This document shows, one piece after another, positions 10,794 through 21,640 of a stretch of DNA of 64,000 nt (positions are counted from its first letter, which is position 1; each line of letters opens with the position of its first letter). The position numbers and the translations under genes were made by a program. Origin of the DNA: Eurosta solidaginis (lineage: Eukaryota; Arthropoda; Insecta; Diptera; Tephritidae). The notes under the pieces are model-generated. The model ran no database searches. It had not been told where the DNA came from and saw nothing but the letters and a program-made list of their open reading frames with translations. The stretch covers positions 52,543,346-52,607,345 of the forward strand of contig NC_090324.1 in the NCBI RefSeq assembly GCF_040869045.1, in the 5' to 3' direction.

Positions 10794-11811
10794 TGTATGC
10801 AGAGTGGAGGGCACTATAGAAGTCAGTTAAAAGACCTAGTTCAAAAGAAAAAGAGCATATTTTTGTGGAAAGACTTGATGACTTATATGATATCTCCCAT
10901 ACCAATGCTTTGAAGTTGCTGAAAATAGGCGAAGATAAACAGTTTTTACTTAAACAAAGAAAAAAGGGCATCCTGGCTATATGCATGGGTACGATTACCA
11001 ACTTGCTACAAAAGAGAAAGCTGCTATGGAAAGATCTGAAAAACTATTCGAGCGAATGGAGCACATTTCTTTTATCATCAGGTGGCAGTTCAGATGAGTC
11101 CGGTAGCAGCAAAGATGAAACAGATAAGTTTCCAGAAGAGGTACTTCAAGAAGAACCGGTTCCTTCACAACCAAAAAAAGATTTTATTGTGCACGTAACA
11201 TTGTCACTCCGAAAATTTCAGCGGCATTTGATGCCTGCAAAATTAGCGACAGATATGGAGTCCACATTGTAGTAGCCGTAGTAGAAGCATTGGGGCATAA
11301 CGCTGCAGCTTTGTACATAAGCAGATCTACATTACGCCGGTCCAGGCAACAAATGCGTGAAAAGAGGTATATTAATTTAAAGGCCGCTTATGAAAATGAT
11401 AAGTTATTGGCACCAGTAATTCATTGGGATGGAAAGATTTTACTTTACTTAACTGAAGCAGAAAAGGTCGATAGGCTTGCTGTCTTGGTTACCAGTGGTG
11501 ATATTGAGCAACTGCTTGCAGTTCCTGCTTTGCCAAATTCAACAGGAAAAGAGCAAGCCGCTGCAGTCTATGATGTACTTTTGGAGTGGAATTTGGACAG
11601 TAAAGTGAAAGCGTTCTGTTGTGATACTACAGCATCCAACATGGGTTATATCAATGGGGCGGCCACAATACCGCAACAGATGCCTTTTTCATCTGGTCCA
11701 AGCGTTCCCTTATTTAAACGTTTTCAAGAATTTTGGCCAAAAATAGATCAAAATTAGGTAAAGACTGGATTACAGATCGAAAAACTTAGACACATTCTAG
11801 AGCCAGTTAAA

Positions 11812-12159
11812 CCAAAGAGGATAAATTCAATAAGAGCCGCCACTCATTATTTTTTTTGGCATTTACACGATGTATACTGTGAGGTAGTCGCTTCTTTTTT
11901 TTTGGGCGAGATGTTTATAAATGTCTTCTATACATTTTCGTGGGGTATTTGTGTTTATTTTTCGACTGTATTTAATTAATTTATTTAATTCTCTTTCCAA
12001 AGATCACAGTTGCACAAGGGGCCTACACGGCATGGATAAATGCGAGACAATTAAAAATGTTCCTCTCAGAAAACATTCGGCATCAATTTTTTCAATTTCC
12101 AGCGAGATACTCGTCACAAAATAACGAGTGACGGCTCTTATTGTATTTATCCTCTTTGG
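11812..12159. mobile_element. 348-bp MITE with 42-bp inverted repeats
   Basis: The left end starts CCAAAGAGGATAAATTCAAT and continues AAGAGCCGCCACTC. The right end is its inverse with three mismatches over about 42 bp. TTAAA lies immediately outside both ends (11807-11811 and 12160-12164), a probable TTAA-type TSD. The interior is AT-rich with no gene. It interrupts the transposase-like gene. TTAA targets are typical of piggyBac- and Kolobok-like families; which one mobilised it is unknown. Confidence 0.8.
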
Positions 12160-12782
12160 TTAAACTTGAATTTGCAAAGCGGGCTATGGTCGATTCTTTA
12201 AAGAAAGAAAAGCCAAATGAAGAGACATTAAACGGTTGAAATTAAGTGATATTAATGGCATTAAACACAAAGAAATTGAGGATTTATATGCGATAAAAGT
12301 AAATTATTTTTTGAAAAGTTAAACATACCTACAGACATTTTGGAAAATGATCCAAGGACTTGGAGCACAAATTCATCTTACAAATAATGTTTAGATATTG
12401 TACGTAAACTGAAAGAGGTAAATGATACAGCTGAGCGCGGCATAAAGCTTGTTGGTGAATATAATTAACTTTTAACAAAAACTAAGAACAAACCCAATTT
12501 TTACCCCATGTTGTTAAAGATTATAAAGCACTTTTTCCAAATGTAACGAGTACGGTAACGAGTACGGTCGAGTGCGGTTGCATTTTTTGTTCTTGACAAG
12601 TAGACTTGGAGTGTAGAAGGATATTGCACGTATATTGAATGCAAACGGGATATTTCATGCAGTGATGTTTCTTCCAAACTCGGGGCAGTTGAGGTTTCCA
12701 GTGCGAGCCACGTATTTGGCGAAATTAACAAAGAAACCAAATATTATCTTACATTTAACATTTTTCATCAACGAGAACAACA

Positions 12783-13154
12783 ATGGCGCCCAACACAAGA
12801 ACGAATAAAAAACAACAACAAAATAAAACAATTGTAACTAACTCAAGTGAAAAGAGTGACGAAGAAACAAGTAGCACTAGCTTAACGACGATAATAGATG
12901 AATTACAAAACCAGTTTAAAGTGCCAGACAGAGCTATAAGCAAAATAAAAAGCTCACAGCAGCATATGAGTGATAGTTTCGACTCACTCAAAGCTGAGAT
13001 AAGTAGACTTGCTGAAGAAAACAAACAAATAAAAAAAGAACTAAATGAATTAAAAAGAAAGATCGCAAATATGAAAACTAGTGTCAAAAAAATGGAAAGA
13101 AACATACTGACAATTAAACAGCAAGAAAACAAAAACAATGTAATAACAAACTAG
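12783..13154 (+). CDS. LINE ORF1 coiled-coil protein, N-terminal part
   Basis: A 123-residue reading frame from ATG 12783 (MAPNTRTNKKQQQNKT) with a polar N-terminus and, from about residue 55 to 115, a lysine/glutamate-rich coiled coil (EISRLAEENKQIKKELNEL). LINE ORF1 proteins bind element RNA and often trimerise through such a coil. The frame stops at 13152-13154. Related coding sequence continues in other frames to 13581, so this is probably the front of a longer ORF1 and is not functional alone. Confidence 0.55.
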   Translation: MAPNTRTNKKQQQNKTIVTNSSEKSDEETSSTSLTTIIDELQNQFKVPDRAISKIKSSQQHMSDSFDSLKAEISRLAEENKQIKKELNELKRKIANMKTSVKKMERNILTIKQQENKNNVITN

Positions 13155-13581
13155 CAAAAATTGTAAAAGAAAACTTAAAAGATGGCATCGCCAGTATTGG
13201 ACAACAAGTAAATGTGGATGTAAATACGAACGAAATAGTCGATATTTATCAAAAGGAAAATAAAAAGTTCAAAACTTTTCCAATTATTGTTAAATTAAGT
13301 AATGGCAATTTTAAAAGAAAATGTATGGATTTTCGGAAGCTTGGAAATAATATTGATGTCAGTTAAATTTATCCCCAACACCAACATGATTGGTAAATGT
13401 AAATTTCCATCATCTGTTGGAGAAAGAGCTGAGCGAACTGATGAGGAAAACAAAACAAGAAGCAAAAAATAAGAAGTACCAATTCGTATGGATGAGAGAT
13501 GCCAGAATTTTAGTGAGAAAGGATGAAAATTCAGCAATGATAGAAATAGATTCTTTGGAAGATTTAAAAAAGTTGAAATAG
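13155..13581 (+). pseudogene. LINE ORF1, C-terminal remnant
   Basis: Continues ORF1 in shifted frames: VDIYQKENKKFKTFPIIVKL near 13240-13300, and KKYQFVWMRDARILVRKDEN ending in DLKKLK and TAG at 13581. This resembles the C-terminal RNA-binding part of LINE ORF1 proteins. At least two frame changes separate it from the coiled coil. 13582-13680 is probably the spacer before ORF2. Confidence 0.5.
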
Positions 13582-13683
13582 AAAACCCCGAAACTTTTTT
13601 ATTTTTAAATTGTCAGCTAATATTTATTATTATCCATGGATTGTTATGATAATCAAATACTTAAAAAAAAGTTCAATATCAAG

Positions 13684-14602
13684 GCAATGAGTTAATTTGT
13701 AAAATTGATGAAACTAACCTTAATATTCTTTATTTAAACATACAAAGTATACGAAATAAGCTTCAGGATTTAAGAACTTTGAATGAGGAAAATAAGAAAA
13801 AGAAAGGCATTGTTCATGCGGTAGCTTTAACTGAAGTATGGATCTATGAAAATGAAAAAATTGTATTATAATCTCCCCAATTACAATGCATATTTTGCCA
13901 ATCGAGAACTAAATAGAGCTGGTGGTTGCATACTTTTTGTACACGAATCTATTAGCTCTTCACAAGTGTCTTGTAAGGAATTTGACAAAAGTAGTTTTCT
14001 AATAATCAAATTAATCAAACTTGACATTCATCTTACTTGCGTATATAGAAATTGATCTTCTGATATTCCGTCGTTTGTGAATGACTTTGAAGGTGATGTA
14101 TTGGAAATTAAAAGTTGTACTATTATGGGTGGCTTTAACATAAACCTTCTTAACACTACTGACGATACGATAAATTATCTAAACAGTATATATAGCAACG
14201 GGTTCTGTTGTCTAAATGAGCTTAGTCAGGATATGCATACAAGGAAGTGCAATAGTTCCAGTACCATAATTGATCATATTATAACTGGCAAAGTAAACTA
14301 CAAATATGTTTTGGCGTTGGAAGATCATCATATATCTGATCATAGAATTATATATCTATCTGTAATTCTAAATAAAAATATAAATCAGCCTAGGAGAAAC
14401 AATTACATGGATGTATTGGATTATAATGATTTTAAGAGAAACGGTTATATAAATGACTTTATACGCAGTAGGACCTTCTCTGATTTTCACGCCTCTTTGT
14501 GATCTAGCATAAGTAAGTCAACAAAATCTATTAAAAAGTCCAGTGAAAAGTATAATAGTCCGTGGATGAGTAGTGAACTTTTAAATCTAATTGGGAAAAG
14601 AA
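13684..14602 (+). pseudogene. LINE ORF2 endonuclease domain
   Basis: Apurinic-type (EEP fold) endonuclease, which nicks target DNA. Seen in order: ILYLNIQSIRNKL (the N-terminal asparagine motif), HAVALTEVWI (catalytic glutamate region), NRELNRAGGCILFVHESISS, LTCVYRN, CTIMGGFNINLL (normally GDFN; the aspartate is replaced by glycine here), IIDHIITGKV, and DHHISDHRIIYLSV (the SDH motif). Stops occur at 13870, 14054 and 14502. Coding continues with KYNSPWMSSELLNLIGK, which is cut at the 12-bp target duplication TTGGGAAAAGAA (14591-14602). It continues at 26867. Confidence 0.8.
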
Positions 14603-14622
14603 GGTTAGGTTAGGTTATGTTG
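14603..14622 (-). repeat. CCTAA-repeat tail of the LOA LINE
   Basis: Read on the minus strand the element ends CATAACCTAACCTAACC next to its TSD. The unit equals the arthropod telomeric repeat (TTAGG), but here it is the 3' tail of a LINE. Confidence 0.75.
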
Positions 14623-14674
14623 CAAGGGCTGACCTGGATACTATGGTAACAGCTCACTACTTAGGCCACCAATG

Positions 14675-15031
14675 AATAAATAAATGAAATAAATGTAAGG
14701 CGCGATAACCTCCGAAGAGATCTAAGACCGAGCTTCTCTTCCAATTTGCGTCGTGCTCCTCTTGATTTTCCCTACAAATTGGCCGGACGGGACCTACATG
14801 TTTTATGCCGACTCCGAACGGCATCTGCGAGGCAGATGAGTTTTCACTGAGAGCTTTCCATGGCAGAATTACAATCGGATCGCTTGCCAAACACTGCCGA
14901 GGGGGACCCCGCTTAGAAAAATTTTCTTCTCATTGAAAAACCTTATTTTTAAAATTTTGATGTTGTTTCGCCCGGGGTGCGAATCCAGGGCATACGGTGT
15001 GGCAGGCGGAGCACTACCATCACACCAAGGT
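14675..15031 (-). mobile_element. Complete tRNA-derived SINE with 11-bp TSD
   Basis: A 357-bp element flanked by GGCCACCAATG (14664-14674 and 15032-15042). Its minus-strand head is tRNA-like: A box TGGTGTGATGG (15017-15027) and B box GGATTCGCACC (14976-14986), the parts of an internal RNA polymerase III promoter. The body includes GTCCCGTCCGGCCAATTTGT and ends GGTTATCGCGCCTTACATTT followed by an ATTT-rich tail. It would depend on a LINE for copying. Fragments of the same family lie at 45868-46012, 54916-55240 and 63396-63690. Confidence 0.85.
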
Positions 15032-15104
15032 GGCCACCAATGGACCCATTGTAATACCCTATACGGTCTCAAAGAGGACCCCTACCCTGCCTAAGCCGGT
15101 CAAA

Positions 15105-16258
15105 CTACTTCCTGGAATTTATAAATTTTGCTAGAGCCTTTACTTCATAGCTAGAGACCTCAGCGAGGTCATGTAGAAAAGGCTTACCAAGGATGGCCAA
15201 CCTACGCCTACTAAGCGCTGGACAATGACAGAGAAGGTGCTGGACACTCACTTCCCCTTCTGTGCATCTGCAGCTGCGACAATGGTTGAAGGTCGTTGCC
15301 CTCATTCTAGCACCATGCGTACCTATTAAACAATGCCCTTTTAGAACCCTTATCAGGGACGACAACACTGGTTTATTTGAAAGCAGAAGCGCTTCTGTGC
15401 GCCTCTTGTCATATGAGGGCCAGGTTTGCCTGGATGTCTCACACGATGATATGGCTGACCATAGCACACGAAGCCTGAAAGTGGCCATGGGTGTACCTAC
15501 CCAATAATTTCCCCGAAAGTTATGGTCGGTGGTGCCTCTTCTGGCCAGATCGTCTGCTCTGCAGTTGCCTTCAATATCCCTGTGCACAGGTTGATACTGA
15601 AGTGCTGAGCCATCTCGTTAAGATATCTGTGGAATTCAGTGACCGACTTTGCGTTGTCGACGAATGAGTCCAGGGCCTTTAATGCGGCCTGCTGTCTGAG
15701 AAAATAAACACCCGTTTACCTTCCTTAGGTATTGACACAACATCACACAGCCCTGTGTATTGCCAGCATTTCCGCTTGGTAAACACTACAGTAATCTGGT
15801 AGGCGTAAAGAGACCTCTAGACCCAGATCCGGCGAAAGAGGCCTGCACAAACCTTCCCGTCAAACTTAGAACCATCCACGAATATGTTGATGACACCCGT
15901 TACCGTATGTTGCCTGGTATTCCAGTCCTGTCGCGATGGTATATATATACTATAGTTTTTAACGAAGACGTTCTTTGGCGTGCAGTAGTCTGTGCGCACC
16001 GGTATTGGGACTGGGGCGTTCGTACCCAGGATTGTTGCGTGTTCACTAGATCCATTTGACCAGAGACCTTATGCGTAGAGCAGTGATGACCGCTATTTCC
16101 TTCGCCACCAGGTCAAAAGGTGAAAGGTGTGGCATTGTGTTGAGTGCTTCAGATGGAGTGGAGCCTCCTGATGTAGTCCTCTAGGAGTCTTTCGAGTGCT
16201 TTAAGCAGAAAAGAAGATAAGTTTATTGGCCTATAATCATTTGGTTTAGAGTGGGAGG
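15105..16258 (-). pseudogene. LOA ORF2, RT remnant, RNase H and zinc knuckle
   Basis: C-terminal part of ORF2. From the 5' side: an RT piece DYRPINLSSFLLKALERLL (about 16240-16180), a jump that removes the catalytic RT core, then RNase H with NIFVDGSKFDGKVCAGLF (about 15890-15840) and, after frame changes, HRDIEGNCRADDLARRGTTD (15585-15525). It ends with the cysteine/histidine cluster CRSCRCTEGEVSVQHLLCHC (15290-15225) and TAG. RNase H removes RNA from the cDNA hybrid. Loss of the YADD core plus several stops make it dead. The Gypsy insertion separates it from the rest of ORF2. Confidence 0.8.
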
Positions 16259-16262
16259 GTTT

Positions 16263-18899
16263 TGTACCACCAGCCTACCTTGGTCACGGCAAGCATCGCC
16301 AGCACCAGCGAACATAAGCGGCATGCATCCACACAAAGGTAGCAAAAGCGGCAGCAGGATTAACCCCAGCAGCGAGGCAGAAGTTGCAGCAGAAATATAA
16401 GTATACACATATATGTATGTATGAAATACATTTATTACATTACATACAACGTCTAACCATTGGCGAAATAAAAGAAGCAACCAAAAATATATTTGCAGTT
16501 CAGACTAGGGCAATGAGTAAGAAAAAGATAAATGTAGTTCTATCGAAAATATAGACTTATGTAAAAATATACAAACATTAAACGTGTATGATAAATTCAC
16601 CATAACTTTTCAAAAAAAAATGCCTCGCATTAGATCGGAAATATTTCATGATAAAAACAATAAACAGTTTCTAAGAATATGCGCGCATATAAAGCATAAA
16701 AGAACAATTTTACTTGATTTTGAATTTTCTAACGAAATAAAGAATTTCGATACTTTACTTTCGAGGCTAGAAAAAGAAGCCGGAAAACTTAATATTAAGG
16801 AATTAGAATGGCCAAAAAACGATTTAATTTTCAAATACATTACAATTACAAATTTTAAAGAAAGAAGAAATAAGCTTTTACAATTTTTAAAAATTATTTT
16901 AATGGATCCAATTGAAACAATCACTGATCAGGAACAAAAATCAAAATTATTAGCAATGTATCACAATGATCCCATCACTGGAGGTCACTGTGGAACGAAA
17001 AAACTATATGCCAAATTACGAAACAAATTTTACTGGAAAAACATGACAAAAGACATAGCTAGTTATGTTAGGAAATGCGAAAAATGTCTTTTGAACAAAG
17101 TCAAAATAGGAAATAAAGAAGAACTCGTTCTAACTCCTACTCCTAATAAAGGTTTTGACATTGTTGTAATTGATACCATAGGCCCATTGCCAGAATCGAG
17201 ATATGGTGGTAATAAGTTCGCGCTTACCATAACCTCCGATTTGACAAAATACTTAGTTACAATATCAATACCTGATAAAAGTGCAAAAATCATCGCGTCA
17301 GCACTATTCGAAGGCTTTATTTTAATATACGGTGCTATGAAATCTATTAAATCAAATATAGGCACTGAATTCAAAAATGAAATTTTTGCAAATTTAACCA
17401 GTTTATTAAATATTGATCACAACTTTTCTACATCATATCATCATGAAACCGATAAATAAATGATTACTTTGATGATTGGGATACATATTTGAAATATTTT
17501 ACGTTTTGGCATAACACAACGCCAAATACGGTATTCGATAATAAACTTACTCCTTTTGAACTAGTTTTTGGGAAAAAGGCCATTGCGCCAGCTGAATTGA
17601 AGAACGGAACAATAGAACCCATTTATAATATCGAAAATTATTCAAAAGAAGTAAAGTACCGAATGCAAAAATGCCACGCCTTGGCCAAAGAGTTAGTAGA
17701 AAAACACAATATAAGAAATAAAGATGTATACGACAAAAATGCACAACCCATAGTAATAAACATAAACGATATAGTTTTAGTTCAAAAAGAACCACGTGAA
17801 AAACACAAAAATATATATCAGGTCCCATATTTAGTAACAAATATAGACGGTGTAAATGTAACCATTTTTGATAATGAAAACAAAAAATACAAAACGGTAC
17901 ATAAAACCCGCATAAGAGAAGTACCTAGATAAATAAAATCGGATGTACCCAATTTCATTTTGAAATAGTCAAACAATTTTTTTTTACTATTTCATTACGC
18001 TAATAAAGCAAATTCAAACCAAAATTTATCATACTTTAAAACCACACTTAATTTAAGTAAAAGCAAATTTAAATAAAAATATGTCAAACGGTGAAAACAA
18101 TACGTAATGTAAGTAAAATAAACAAATAAAAAACGTATGTATAAGTTACTACACAAAACCGATTTAAATGAAATTTTGAAGTACAAAGAAAACAACCAAA
18201 AGGTATAAAAAATATTACTAATTGTAAAACTAATAAAATGTAATTAATTAAATAAACTAAGCTACTTACAGAAAAAAGAGAATAATAAATTATCTATTAA
18301 TATTAATATATGTAAATATGTAGGCTTACAATAAATGAAAAACTAGGCATAATCCATATAAGTACAAATAAATGTAATTAATTAAATTAACTAGAGTAAC
18401 TTAACTATATCTGCCACAAAAGTCCAATTTTTTTCTCAATTTGTTCAATTTGCTCTTCGGAAGGTATTTGAAACCCATACCACCAAAAAAGTTTAAGCCG
18501 ACAAACTTGATCAACTTGTCGACGTCAACCTTTTGGTGCAACCCTGTTGTCTATTGTGAATGGACAACAGGTGTTGAAACGGGGAGGTCGGCAAAAAGAA
18601 AAGGCGGCTATCATTATAATATTGGACTGGAGAAGAAAAACACTCAGTTAGTGTGAAAAACTAAAATAACTAATTGATTTGTACAAACTAAAGTATAACT
18701 TAGTGCTAAAGTACTACAAGCTATTTAATATATTACGAAAACTAAAACTAACTTAAATAAATAGCAAAAGCGAATTTAATTAAAATACTGTGTTCATTAA
18801 TTGAGTGGAATGGGCGCGAAAAGCGCACAAGAACAATTTTTATTCGCAGCGGGAAGAAATCGAAACTCTCGAGTGGCACTCAAGGAAGCCACGTTCACA
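16263..18899 (+). mobile_element. mdg1/412-like Gypsy fragment with GTTT TSD
   Basis: Inserted into LOA ORF2; GTTT occurs on both sides (16259-16262 and 18900-18903), the 4-bp TSD usual for this lineage. The ends read TGTACCACCAGCC and CACGTTCACA, so TG...CA termini are kept. Only the outer end of the 5' LTR (to about 16450) and the region from the RNase H/integrase linker onward remain; gag, protease and RT are gone. The part after integrase (17933-18899) is AT-rich, with a hairpin at CTGTTGTCTATTGTGAATGG, and must hold the 3' LTR, but I cannot place its inner edge. Confidence 0.75.
16455..17932 (+). pseudogene. Gypsy integrase, copy 1
   Basis: mdg1/412-type integrase. The linker reads FAVQTRAMSKK. 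The zinc-binding part is present (HNDPITGGHCGTKKLY, then CEKCLLNK). Catalytic core: VIDTIGPLPESRYGGNKFA with the first aspartate (about 17160-17220), NIGTEFKNE where the second acidic residue is expected (GTEF), then STSYHHET. A deletion with small filler just after 17448 removes the catalytic glutamate region that the second copy keeps, giving a stop at 17457. The C-terminal part resumes at 17489 and ends VHKTRIREVPR at 17932. Function is to insert element cDNA; this copy is dead. Confidence 0.85.
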
Positions 18900-19731
18900 G
18901 TTTCCCTGCCTTGGGGATAAAGACCACGTTGACTTACCTCCATGATACTGGTACGTAATTGAGCCTAAGACAACCTATAAACATCCCTTTTATCCAGGGC
19001 CTTATAAGTTCGGCAGTATACTATAGCTGAGCCGGAAAAATTCCATCCGGCCTCGGCGATTTATAGGGCTTGAAGGTCTGTAAAGCCCAATCTATCCTTT
19101 TATCATTTGTGATTTCGCTTATTAGCTGATCATTTGGAGCCCTCCGCTGACAATATTTGAAGACACGCCCGCACTTGCTGGGAAGTGTGTATCCATTAGC
19201 AAGTTTATGGTTTCGCCGCTGGAGTCCGTCCAGTGCCCAGGGCTTTTGGACGTAACCTAGCTGAGTTGGAGATTTCGATAGCACCTTACTTAACCGGGAG
19301 GCCGCGGATGTGGATTCAATCCTGTCGCAGAAATCCCTCCAGGAGGATCGCTTTCCATTTCGGATTGCTTTTTTATATAAATTTATTTTCGCTTTATAAG
19401 CAGCCCATGAGGATTCATGTCCATCATGCTTTGCTTTATTAAAGGCCGCCCTACATGGCTTCCTAAGCTTATCAAGATCGGACGACCACCATGGTAGTTT
19501 GTAAGTTTCTAAAACCTTTTTAGTCGGGCAAGCCCTATCTACAGCATTCCTACATTTTTGACTGAAATTATTTACAAACACGTCTAGCTCCTCCTCGCAT
19601 TCTGGGGCTCGCACCTCTTCAGATAGCTTTTTACTTGTTATCTTCTTATAGTATCCCCAGTTCGTTCTTCTAATATTTTGTATGTACTTAGTGCTTGTGT
19701 ACGCCTGTGATATAGAAAAGCTTATATACAT
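18900..19731 (-). pseudogene. LOA ORF2, RT N-terminal part, copy 1
   Basis: Region between endonuclease and RT core. Readable from 19731: NWGYYKKITSKKLSEEVR, ETYKLPWWSSDLDKLRKPCR, then the first RT motif YKSPRPDGIFPAQL (about 19065-19021; usually GPDGI) and a stop. Beyond the stop coding continues with GMFIGCLRLNYVPVSWR and VNVVFIPKAGK (about 18905), where the Gypsy insertion cuts the frame. The next RT motif is on the far side at 16258. Confidence 0.8.
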
Positions 19732-20517
19732 ATCTATGGTCAGAAAATGAGTGCTCCTTTAGACCTTTCCATGAAACTATCAGGGCAATGAAAGAGTCTG
19801 TGACAAGGGTTATGTCAATGACCTCTTACCGGTTCCTCGTAATGAAAGTGGGGTCATTTCCCCTATTACATATACTTAGATTAGTGCCTAAAAGATAGTT
19901 AAATACAGATTCAACTCGGTCATTTGTATCACTGCTGCCCCACTGGCGTGATGAGCATTGGCATCGCTTCCGAGTAGGATGAAATCGTTTCGTGGATTTG
20001 CTGCTCTCACGAGCTCCCTGAAATTATCCGGTGGTAATGAGCCTTGGTGATCGTGCGCTAGGTAGAAGGAAGCAAGTTTAAAGCTCCTCCCTAGCACCTC
20101 GATGCTAACCGCTGTCAGATCCCCATCGCTAAAATTGGGTAGAAGAAAAACATTAGGAGTAGACTTAGCCAATATACATGTACGAGGCTTACCCTTTTCC
20201 TGAGCGCCATAAGGCTTATACGTTGGTGTCCACAGGCCACAGATCCTATTGCCAGTGATCCATGGCTCCTGGACTAGTACGATGTCTACCGCACCTGAAG
20301 ACAGGTGCATTAGATGTGTAGCTGATGCTGCTTCGCAGTGATGCAGGTTTATTTCGAGGACTCGAATCACTGTTTTTTGCGCACTCCTCCGTGAGCGTCG
20401 CGTCCGAATCGCCATCCTCCAGAAGGTTACCCTCAGAGTACAACCATCTGAGAGCCAAGCTTCTGCTCGAGCCTGACGAAGCGTAGCCACAGCTTCTTCG
20501 CCCTCGCCTACCTCCAT
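19732..20517 (-). pseudogene. LOA ORF2 endonuclease, copy 1
   Basis: EEP-type endonuclease. Seen: IRVLEINLHHCEAASATHLM, DIVLVQEPWITGNRICGL (catalytic glutamate in QEP), LTAVSIEVLGRSFKLASFYL, and FILLGSDANAHH (the GD.N motif as GSDAN). A stop at 19888 interrupts it and the last part (19887-19740) is in other frames. It overlaps the end of ORF1 by about ten bases, a common LINE arrangement for coupled translation. Confidence 0.8.
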
Positions 20518-21638
20518 CTCGTCTTCACTGGTGGGAGTTCAACCGCCTCCGTACGGGACGCAAGGTTTACTAAGGCTTCAACGTCAGCCTTATAAACCTT
20601 AAGGCTTATATTCTTGAAGCCGTAGGTTAATCTGAAATCCTGCCTTTTCAGCTCTTCGACGCTTGCGCTGTCGAGCAGCAGGACTATCTTCATCGTGGCC
20701 CGTTCCGTCTTCTCCACGTTAACCACCTTCCAGTTTTGGGTCGGTAGACCCGGGTTGTACTCCTGAAGCAGCCCCATGATATCAGCTGTGTCCGTTGGCG
20801 TCACTGGAACCCAGGCTCTTGCCCTTGGTCGTGAGGAGATATCACACGCCTCCACTACCTTGAGGCGCGCGCCCGGATACACCTCACCTATCAGCGAGAC
20901 GGCAGCTTTGTAAAGCTTCGCCGACCTGGCGTCGTCACATGCAATTAGTTTAATATTGCCCTGGAACCACCCCGCATCGGTATAAGAAGGCGGTGGACGA
21001 GTGTTGTCTTTTTTGACCTTAACGGCCACAGTAGCGGGCGCTGCCTCAATCCACTTCCACTGCTGTTTCGGGATCCTGCCATCTTCGCTGCTCTCTTCTA
21101 TAACGCCAATGATCTGCCGATCCTTGGCTTTTTCGGCGAAAGAACGCGTCCATCCTCCCTGCGTCTTGGCCCTTTTCGTTGCCGTAGTGTTGGATTCATC
21201 CATAGAGCGCTGGTGCTTCGAGGCTTCATAGCTCTCGACCCAGTCAAGCCTGAAGTCCGGCAACATATGTTTCGCCCAAGCGAGGTCACGCTGCGCTTTC
21301 GCCCAGTCCTCCGCAGAAACTTCCACCTCCCTTATCGGCGAGGAGGCATTCCTGCGCACGATCCGGGCAGCCCAGCGCTTGTCCTGGTGACTGCGCTTTT
21401 TACTCCCTTGACCCTAGAGCCGGCCACCCCCACATCCCTGAAGCCCCCAGCATCGAAGCCGCCAGACGCTTGACGCCGAGTGGCAGCCATGCTGGTGGCT
21501 ACGAGATGGGCGGAAGCCACCCCATAGGCCTCCCGGCCGGTGGCCCCTCTCCGAGAGGTACCGGCCTTCTGAATACCCGGGCTGGATTTTCCCTCAGCCC
21601 TATCCTGCCTAGATTGGCCCTTGGCCCTATAGCCGGCC
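20508..21638 (-). pseudogene. LOA ORF1 (DUF4780-like), copy 1, truncated
   Basis: Gag-like ORF1 protein; 283 residues are open from 21359 to 20508. It includes EVSAEDWAKAQRDLAWAKHM, GGWTRSFAEKAKDRQIIGV, and a C-terminal region like DUF4780 (AGWFQGNIKLIACDDARSAK, RPRARAWVPVTP, KTERATMKIVLLLDSASVEE, QDFRLTYGFKNI). Such proteins bind element RNA. Coding upstream of 21359 runs in another frame to the duplication junction, so the true N-terminus is missing. It is the best preserved copy of this region. Confidence 0.75.
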
Positions 21639-21640
21639 GG

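Larger units (their letters stand above)
10389..12546 (+). pseudogene. Broken DDE-type transposase-like gene
   Basis: Several open pieces in different frames resemble one transposase-like protein: SLREIASLTHKEVSVFWDKS (10530-10590), a helical middle with KRPSSKEKEHIFVERLDDLY, an acidic linker (SSDESGSSKDETDKF), then VIHWDGKILLYLTEAEKVDR and CCDTTASNMG (about 11415-11650). A later piece reads KLKEVNDTAERGIKLV (12410-12460). The order matches a protein family I recall from cnidarian and arthropod transposons with a DTTASN acidic site. hAT-like membership is a guess. It is broken by stops, a 152-bp duplication, loss of sequence after the DTTASN region and a MITE. It is the likely source gene of the surrounding inverted repeats. 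Confidence 0.55.
17037..21640. repeat. 4.6-kb tandem duplication, left copy
   Basis: This block (Gypsy integrase onward through LOA RT, endonuclease and ORF1) is followed directly by a second copy (21641 to about 26136). The junction joins LOA ORF1 sequence ending AGCCGGCCGG to Gypsy sequence AAAAACATGA. The original sites share GG there, so a microhomology-type duplication is likely. Small indels since then make the offset grow from 4,604 to 4,710 bp. Confidence 0.9.

Noticed and set aside
11290..11757. Domesticated transposase
   Set aside because: The gene is broken by a frame-shifting duplication, stops and a MITE, and sequence after DTTASN is missing.
14603..14622. Telomeric TTAGG repeat tract
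   Set aside because: Only about three units and placed exactly at a LINE 3' end beside its TSD.
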